Shown here piece after piece: positions 7,302 through 12,865 of a DNA stretch of 12,865 nt. The stretch is from the NCBI GenBank assembly GCA_002368685.1, contig DFEN01000154.1, forward strand, positions 1 through 12,865. Reading direction: 5' to 3'. Made by a program: the position numbers and the translations under genes. Each line of letters opens with the position of its first letter. Position 1 is the first letter of the stretch. Source of the stretch: Lachnospiraceae bacterium UBA3801. Lineage in GTDB: Bacteria > Bacillota > Clostridia > Lachnospirales > Lachnospiraceae. The notes beneath the pieces are model-generated. The model was not told the DNA's origin. It saw only the letters and a list, made by a program, of their open reading frames with translations, and did not search any database.

Positions 7302-7315
7302 CTTTCTGCCTCACA

Positions 7316-10300
7316 TTAAACGAAGTCAAAGGTCTGTTGTGTATAATCCAGATCCTTATATTCGAGCTCCTCGCCCTTAGTCTTACTGCTGTAGTTAACT
7401 ACTACTGTTGTAGTTCTGTTGCCCGTCATCTGCTGACCAAGAACGTAGTTGATATCAAACTTCGCTGTTATCTCAGGGGTCGCTCCTCGGGCAGGAACTA
7501 TCAATTGACATTTATTCTCTTCCAGAAGTCTGAAGATAGGCTCCCAGATATATATATCCTTAGCCGCTCCAAATGGGTTATCAATAAAGAGCGTCTTTGA
7601 TCTGGTTGTATCCACAATCGAATACATTCCAGAGATATAATTGATTATTGAGATAAGGAACTGAATATAGATACCCTGTGACTGTCCTGTACTACCTACA
7701 GCCTCTTCGTATCTGAGGTATCTGCTCTGTTCCTTGATACGTTCTCTCTTGTAGAGCATCAGGCGTATCTTCGACATATCTGTTACGATAACCGAGAAGA
7801 GCTTCTTCATAGCAAGACTTCCACTCAGGAACTTCTGTCTGTCGTTATCAGTCTCCTTCTTATCTACCTCTTCAACTACAGAGTCGATATATTCAGACAT
7901 TCTATCCTTGATAAATTCATCCTTTACATATGGGATGGATAGTCTGATCATCTGAACCTTCTCATTACCCATTGTGATCTCGGACAGCTTGGTCAGCTTA
8001 TCCAGCTCAGTTCTAACATCGAGACATCTCTCTACACACTGATCAACGAAGTTATCCTTCAGCTGCTGCATGCTTACGAGACTCTTCTCTACTCTGTCTC
8101 TTTCAAGGATAATGATCTCGATAACATCTCGCAGTCTCTTCAGAAGCTTCTCTGCTTCGTCTCTATTTTCAGGAATGCTTACATCGTCTCTTATAGAAAC
8201 CGCAAGCTCCTGAACCTTCAAGCCTATGAGCGTATCATATACATTCATCTTAACCTTCAGCATATCTGCTCTGGCTCTGTCTATATCCTTGGAGAGCTTG
8301 TCGTACTTCATTATCAGATTATCAAAATTCTCGCTGATATTATCCATGCTTTCCAGCGGCGCAAGCTCAGCTACATTAATATTATTTGACTCAACTATTC
8401 TAGTAGCCATACGATTCAGCTCGTCACTGCTTCTGGCAGCACTTGCTGCCTTTTCCAGATCCCTCTTCGCCTGATCAAGATCACTTCTCAGTTGTTCTCT
8501 TGCAGCACGGAGTTCGTCTACGGATTTGAGAGCTCCCATTTCTTTCTCTTCGCCTATGTTGGCAAGTCTCTGAGTAGCCTCATGTCCGAATTCAGATTCC
8601 AGTCTCTCCTTGGCATACTGGATACTTCCCTCAAGTCTGGCCATCTCAGTATTTATGCCTGAAAGCTCCTTCTCAAGAGTGGTTCTCTCGCGGTTCATTT
8701 TATCCAGTTCTTCCTTCATAGAGGCAAGAACTGAATCAGGAACCTTCGTTATACCGGATGTCCTGTCCTGCTCTTCCAGATCCTTTACGTCTATTCCCAG
8801 CTGAGTTATAACTCTAGTCTGTCTATCAATCGTAGCCTTAAGAGTATCCTCCAGAAGCTTCTCCTTCTCAAGAGATATTCTGCTATCTCCTGAACCACCA
8901 AGTGCTCTTTCAAATGCACTTTCCAGTTCATCATCACTCATATCAAGAGGTGGAAATGGAGTATTATCAACAAAGTAAATGCTATACTTATTCTCCCATC
9001 TGTAATCCAGCTCCTGCTTCTCCTGATTCATACTTTCAACCAGAGATTTCTGCTCCAGAGCTTTAAGCTCAGCACTTCTTATTTCTGAATCTATCTCATC
9101 CAGTCTCTTCTCTAGACCGACCCTCTCATCCTTCAGCTTATCCTTCTTAGAGGAAGTCTCATTTATTCTATCCTGAAGAGATACGAGATTACTCAGGCTT
9201 ATCAATGAGTTCTGGTTCCTCTCCATCTTGGTCTTTAAACCTTCTATCATCTCCTGAAGCTTCTCTATATCTCTCTCCAGCTGGCTACGAACATCCGTTT
9301 CTTCATTCACGGCCTTCTCGAGGGCATTTCTCTTTTCACTTAATTCCTCGAAGTCTGTTTCTACCGTTGCATAGCCCTTTGCCTTATAATTTCTGACAAA
9401 GTCCATATCCTCACGAAGAGTTTCGAGCATGGCTTCATTATTCTTGAGCTCTTCTCTATGATTATCTATTTCTGAACCAAGGAGTCTAAGCTTCGAATCC
9501 ATAAACTTAGGATCAACGAAGAATTCCTTAGGACGTCTGATGCATTCAACACCTTCACCAAGAATTAGACCAGTTTCTCCCAGTTCATTCTTGTCATAGA
9601 CAAATATCTCTTCATCTGTATCCAGCTCCATCAGACCTGGATCATTCATAAGGGCGCGTATATCGTCAACGATTATTCCATAAGCGATGCCCGGCTCCTT
9701 ACCCAGCACCTCAAGCTTCGCATCCTCTGGAAGTGCAGAGAGATAATCCATACCATACATAGCAGTTATGCCATGTCTGGTAAAGAGATAATCTATCACC
9801 TTCTGTACCCCAGGAGTTACGCCGAGTAGTCGTCCATTTCTAATATCCGCCTCTCTCTTTTCAAGCTTTTCCAATTCCTGACGAAGCTGATAAACCTTTA
9901 TAACACTGCTGCTGATTCTATCCTGAAGGCTATCCTCTACATTTTCTGGAGACGCCTCTCTCTCATCAGAATAGATGCTGCAGATAGAAGTATATTTTCC
10001 TTTTAGACTCTTATATTCTGTCAGCTTTTCAGATAGCACCTCGAGTTCAGCCTCAGCTATTCTCTGTTCTGAGATAGATTCCTCGAGCTTCTTTTCAGAC
10101 TGAACGAGGTCTGTTTCAAGCTTTTGCTTCTTCTCTGCTAAACTTGATATCTCCTCTTCATCCCTTCGGATATCTGACTCAATATCTCTCATAGAGGATC
10201 TAGGATCCATCATCATACCGATACTTACATCATCTCTAAGGGAGTCCATTTCTTTTTCAAGGAGGGATATATCCTGACTCAGATATTCCAGTCTGCTTCC

Positions 10301-11716
10301 TGCGACAGCCTTCTCTGTTTCACCTTCATTTCTAGCCTTTCGAAGCTTCTCCACTTCGGCCGTTGCGGCATTTAGAGACTCCTTTAGTGGAAGAAGTCTT
10401 GCATCTATATCCGCCTGCTTCTTGTCCAGTCTGTCTCTGATATTTGCAACAACTGTATAGATATCCTGAGCGTCCTTAGGAATATCTCTCTTCTCTCTTT
10501 TAAGTGATTCAAGCTCAGATAATGAATTTCTCAGTTCCAGATATTCATTTTCTGCCATTCTCTGCTTATATGCCATATCAGTAAGATTTATCTCTGACTG
10601 AAGCTTATTTATAACTGCCGACTTCTGATCCAGGAGATCATTTCTAGCAGCAAGCTCCTGGATATCTTTATATATCTTAAGTATTTCTATAAGCTCATTT
10701 GTTGAGCTGAGCTTCTCCCGCACCTCTTCCATCTTTGTCTGAAGAGAAGCCATCCTATCCTCACGACTCTTCTTCTCGTTTTCCAGAGTCACAAGAATCT
10801 GCCCACACTGAGAAGCAGTTTTCTCCTGCTCAACATAGAGCTCCATAAAGGACTCTATTCTATCAATCAGAAGCTGAACCAGTTCCTGCTCATGATCATA
10901 GAGCTGGATTCCCTTCTTCTTCTCCGCGAGACTCTTCAGTTCCTCCTGAATAGTCATAAGAAGTGATACTGTACTTTCTGTCTTGTCAGACTCTCTCTCT
11001 GTTTTAGCCTGATAAGCCTTCTCTATTATTTCCTCTATCAGAAGATCTTCGATTACTCTTCTGGTAGTCTTATAGTTTGATTCAAAGTAAGTACGTACGT
11101 GTCCCTCGGTTTTATTAATTCCACGGATTATCTCCCAATGACTTTCGTACAGTCCATAGCCCGCGATAAATCTCTGATATTCACCCTTCCTGTCAAAAAT
11201 CTGAACTATCAGATTCTTATCATTTCTGGATAGATCATGCAGATAGTTTCTAAGCGCCTTATAGGATATTCTCTCATTATCCTTCACGAGAGGAAGATTC
11301 ACGATATCATTTTTGTTGTAATCACGATAGAAAATGACATAATTGAAATACTCTATCTGAGCAGTTCCATCCTCTCTATCCTCTTCAGTGGTTGCGGCCT
11401 TTCTGGCAGCAAAGCCTGTCGTCATGTACCGCATTCCCTCTTTGATATCCACATCATCGAGCTTCCATTCGATCAGGGAATGTATAACAGTATTGCTTGG
11501 ATCTCTGAAGAGCTTCTCAATAGGCTGCTTATCATCAAGCGTACTGTTAGGTATCAGATTCTGCATAAGAAGCAGCATGAGCACACTCTTACCACCACCA
11601 TTTGCCAGATCATAGAGAGTATTTCTTCCATACATTCTCATAGAGAAATCGTCGTAGCTCTGAGTACCGAAGTTGTACTTAACATTATTTACTCTTATAC
11701 GATTAATACTAGGCAT
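7316..11716 (-). CDS. SMC/MukB/JetC-like condensin ATPase with long coiled coils
   Basis: A giant ATPase (1466 residues) with split head domains, like the MukB/MksB/JetC ATPases that extrude DNA loops. N-terminal head about 1-235, with Walker A LANGGGKS ending K43-S44; coiled coil about 240-625; a globular hinge-like insert about 627-740, almost central; returning coiled coil about 745-1240; C-terminal head with signature-like STGQS (1342-1346) and Walker B TLFIDNPFG, whose aspartate is D1379 followed by N1380 where most ABC/SMC ATPases have the catalytic glutamate. An upstream in-frame ATG at 11731 exists, but GGAGGTG (11723-11729) sits 6 nt before the ATG at 11716, giving MPSINRIRVNNV; this is the better start. 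It overlaps the upstream gene by 8 nt. Partners are the MukE/JetB-like and JetA-like products just upstream. Whether it serves plasmid defence or chromosome organisation is not decided by the sequence. Confidence 0.88.
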   Translation of the reverse strand: MPSINRIRVNNVKYNFGTQSYDDFSMRMYGRNTLYDLANGGGKSVLMLLLMQNLIPNSTLDDKQPIEKLFRDPSNTVIHSLIEWKLDDVDIKEGMRYMTTGFAARKAATTEEDREDGTAQIEYFNYVIFYRDYNKNDIVNLPLVKDNERISYKALRNYLHDLSRNDKNLIVQIFDRKGEYQRFIAGYGLYESHWEIIRGINKTEGHVRTYFESNYKTTRRVIEDLLIEEIIEKAYQAKTERESDKTESTVSLLMTIQEELKSLAEKKKGIQLYDHEQELVQLLIDRIESFMELYVEQEKTASQCGQILVTLENEKKSREDRMASLQTKMEEVREKLSSTNELIEILKIYKDIQELAARNDLLDQKSAVINKLQSEINLTDMAYKQRMAENEYLELRNSLSELESLKREKRDIPKDAQDIYTVVANIRDRLDKKQADIDARLLPLKESLNAATAEVEKLRKARNEGETEKAVAGSRLEYLSQDISLLEKEMDSLRDDVSIGMMMDPRSSMRDIESDIRRDEEEISSLAEKKQKLETDLVQSEKKLEESISEQRIAEAELEVLSEKLTEYKSLKGKYTSICSIYSDEREASPENVEDSLQDRISSSVIKVYQLRQELEKLEKREADIRNGRLLGVTPGVQKVIDYLFTRHGITAMYGMDYLSALPEDAKLEVLGKEPGIAYGIIVDDIRALMNDPGLMELDTDEEIFVYDKNELGETGLILGEGVECIRRPKEFFVDPKFMDSKLRLLGSEIDNHREELKNNEAMLETLREDMDFVRNYKAKGYATVETDFEELSEKRNALEKAVNEETDVRSQLERDIEKLQEMIEGLKTKMERNQNSLISLSNLVSLQDRINETSSKKDKLKDERVGLEKRLDEIDSEIRSAELKALEQKSLVESMNQEKQELDYRWENKYSIYFVDNTPFPPLDMSDDELESAFERALGGSGDSRISLEKEKLLEDTLKATIDRQTRVITQLGIDVKDLEEQDRTSGITKVPDSVLASMKEELDKMNRERTTLEKELSGINTEMARLEGSIQYAKERLESEFGHEATQRLANIGEEKEMGALKSVDELRAAREQLRSDLDQAKRDLEKAASAARSSDELNRMATRIVESNNINVAELAPLESMDNISENFDNLIMKYDKLSKDIDRARADMLKVKMNVYDTLIGLKVQELAVSIRDDVSIPENRDEAEKLLKRLRDVIEIIILERDRVEKSLVSMQQLKDNFVDQCVERCLDVRTELDKLTKLSEITMGNEKVQMIRLSIPYVKDEFIKDRMSEYIDSVVEEVDKKETDNDRQKFLSGSLAMKKLFSVIVTDMSKIRLMLYKRERIKEQSRYLRYEEAVGSTGQSQGIYIQFLISIINYISGMYSIVDTTRSKTLFIDNPFGAAKDIYIWEPIFRLLEENKCQLIVPARGATPEITAKFDINYVLGQQMTGNRTTTVVVNYSSKTKGEELEYKDLDYTQQTFDFV

Positions 11717-12422
11717 CTGCTTCACCTCCATTCAATTCGGCGAAGATGGCGCTGCCATTATCCTCGAAGTAGTTTTCTGCTATAGCATGGAATCTGTCGG
11801 TAGGATATAGTCTGTCATCAATAACGGTAAATATCCCCTCAGTATTCATGAAATTGCTGGCCAGCTTAACGAAGCCCACGCGGGAACCACGGGACGCTTT
11901 ATTCCTGTCCTTATCCTCGGATATCATTGGAGGAAGTGAATCCCACAAAAGCGCAACAGCCTTGAAGGAGCTGTCATTTGTATCATCTGTCGAATATACA
12001 TTTGTGTCTCCACTGATTCTGCTGAGCTCACGACTAACTGATTCTATTATCTCATCAACTCTGACATAATCCTTTACCTGATATGTATCAGAGGTCTTGT
12101 AGAACTGAAGCAAGGTTTCATAAACTATGAAATAAACAAGGTAGAGTTCTTTATTGAGTCTGAGACCCAGATTTCTCTTCAACTCATCATTTGTATAACC
12201 GAAGACCTTATTTCCACTACCTGCTGTAACGAAGATGGACTCATTGTATTCATAGAGCTTCAGGTTGAGTCTATCCAACAGACCAACTACTGTATCATAA
12301 ACCTCAGAATCCGCATAGAAAGAATTGTAGAGCTCGCTGGTTTCCTTATCCTTAGAAGATATACTTTTCCCAGATGCGAGTACGCTATATATATCAAGTG
12401 CTTTCTCAAGTGATTTCTCCAT
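11709..12422 (-). CDS. MukE/JetB-like condensin accessory subunit (DUF6063-type)
   Basis: 237 residues, mostly helical with predicted winged-helix character, no signal peptide or membrane segment. It resembles, from memory, the DUF6063 family found next to JetA-like and SMC-like genes in Clostridia. Recognisable parts are a GNKVFGYTNDELKRNLGL segment (about 70-87), a helical ELYLVYFIVYETLLQFY stretch (about 92-108), and a C-terminal winged-helix-like region ending VIDDRLYPTDRFHAIAENYF. By position between the JetA-like and SMC-like genes and by size, it would be the kite (MukE/JetB) subunit that, with the kleisin, bridges the ATPase heads; this role is inferred from gene order. The start ATG overlaps the upstream stop (TGATG, 1 nt shared) and has AAGGAGG 8 nt upstream; the 3' end overlaps the ATPase gene by 8 nt, indicating translational coupling. 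Confidence 0.7.
   Translation of the reverse strand: MEKSLEKALDIYSVLASGKSISSKDKETSELYNSFYADSEVYDTVVGLLDRLNLKLYEYNESIFVTAGSGNKVFGYTNDELKRNLGLRLNKELYLVYFIVYETLLQFYKTSDTYQVKDYVRVDEIIESVSRELSRISGDTNVYSTDDTNDSSFKAVALLWDSLPPMISEDKDRNKASRGSRVGFVKLASNFMNTEGIFTVIDDRLYPTDRFHAIAENYFEDNGSAIFAELNGGEADA
11723..11729 (-). promoter_or_regulatory. Ribosome binding site of the condensin ATPase gene
   Basis: GGAGGTG, a near-perfect Shine-Dalgarno, lies 6 nt before the ATG at 11716. It is embedded in the end of the MukE-like coding sequence and overlaps the alternative upstream ATG at 11731, so that ATG is not the real start. Confidence 0.8.
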
Positions 12423-12865
12423 CAGTCCATCCTCCTTTCATCTATTCTCACAAATGTCATATCTGTTATTTCTCCTATCTCACCGGAATCTTCCAGTTCC
12501 AGTTTGATAGTGTCATTTCCAAAATGTATCTCAAATGCCATATCTGCAAATTCATCCAGCTGATCCGGAGATATGTACTCGGCCACCATTCCCTCGAGGA
12601 AGGTTTCAGCATTTTCTCTTATATCATTTATGCTGTAATGCTCCTTGCCAGCAAGGTGCGTCATGAAGGAATAGTAATCTCTATTCTTATATATATCGGC
12701 AGCGAACTTTACTTCGAGTATCGCATTATATTCTTCGAGTGTCACCTTCTCCCATCTCTTAAGTCTTCCAACTAGTTCAAGGAAGAGCTTGGCGAAGTTC
12801 TTACCGGTATTCTCTGTCAGTATCTCATCCTCATATCTGAAGCTTAGATCTGCTTTTACCTCTTC
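12422..12865 (-). CDS. JetA/MukF-like kleisin subunit (DUF5716-type), C-terminal part only
   Basis: The reading frame is open to the right window edge, so only the last 147 residues are present and the start lies outside. Read from the edge it begins EEVKADLSFRYEDEILTENT and ends FVRIDERRMD. A GTG at 12745 could act as an in-frame start, but the frame continues upstream with well-behaved codons, so that is not the true start. The fragment is acidic and helical, with a short beta-like tail. Identification as the JetA/kleisin-like subunit rests on gene order (directly upstream of the MukE-like and SMC-like genes, 1 nt overlap) and on vague resemblance to the JetA-like C-terminus; the fragment alone has no diagnostic motif. 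Confidence 0.55.
   Translation of the reverse strand, partial: EEVKADLSFRYEDEILTENTGKNFAKLFLELVGRLKRWEKVTLEEYNAILEVKFAADIYKNRDYYSFMTHLAGKEHYSINDIRENAETFLEGMVAEYISPDQLDEFADMAFEIHFGNDTIKLELEDSGEIGEITDMTFVRIDERRMD
12431..12437 (-). promoter_or_regulatory. Ribosome binding site of the MukE/JetB-like gene
   Basis: AAGGAGG with 8 nt spacing to the ATG at 12422. It lies inside the last codons of the JetA-like gene and supports the TGATG stop-start overlap as the real junction. Confidence 0.75.

Noticed and set aside
11717..11731. Upstream ATG start of the ATPase (five extra residues)
   Set aside because: Its codons are the Shine-Dalgarno sequence GGAGGTG of the next ATG at 11716, which fits better.
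11237..11785. Plus-strand open frame of 182 codons opposite the ATPase gene
   Set aside because: It is a shadow of the strongly coding minus strand; its residues are Ser/Ile/His-rich with no motif, and it has no context as a gene.
12422..12745. A complete 107-residue gene starting at 12745
   Set aside because: The start would be GTG with no good ribosome site, and the same frame stays open to the window edge, so this is the tail of a longer gene.
1..12865. CRISPR array, tRNA, rRNA or insertion sequence
   Set aside because: No regularly spaced repeats, cloverleaf or transposase frames were seen; nearly all the sequence is accounted for by minus-strand genes.

Overview
The window looks like a chromosomal piece of a low-GC anaerobic Clostridia, most likely a Lachnospiraceae relative. 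This rests on AT-rich codon use (many ATA and AGA codons), purine-rich Shine-Dalgarno sites, the style of the citrate synthase and malic enzyme, and a Wadjet/MukBEF-like condensin set. No marker gene fixes the taxon. All nine genes lie on the minus strand, so transcription runs from high to low coordinates. There are no tRNA or rRNA genes, CRISPR arrays or transposases, and no gene-free stretch exceeds about 105 bases.

Upstream block (12865 to 6441): the 3' end of a JetA/MukF-like gene cut by the window edge, a MukE/JetB-like gene, a 1466-residue SMC/MukB/JetC-like ATPase, and a 286-residue protein with a radical SAM fold. The first three overlap by 1 and 8 nt, and the fourth follows after 14 nt, so they read as one operon. 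Two things stand out. The JetD nuclease of classical Wadjet defence is not in the downstream position where it would be expected. The gene in that place is a spore-photolyase-type radical SAM homologue in which all three iron-sulfur cysteines are replaced (R22, S26, L29) although the frame is intact. A likely terminator overlaps its stop codon.

Downstream block (6335 to 66): NAD(P)-type malic enzyme; after 55 nt, a large cytoplasmic protein joining a ParB-like N-terminal domain to a BMP-type purine-nucleoside-binding domain; then a small metallophosphoesterase (TTG start, 6 nt gap), citrate synthase (3 nt gap) and a class I SAM-dependent, probably rRNA, methyltransferase. Malic enzyme and citrate synthase supply pyruvate/NAD(P)H and citrate. 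The signal-peptide-less nucleoside-binding fusion with its phosphoesterase looks like an intracellular sensing pair lodged between the two metabolic genes.

The best candidates for something undescribed are the condensin plus cysteine-less radical SAM protein, and the ParB-like/BMP fusion with its phosphoesterase.
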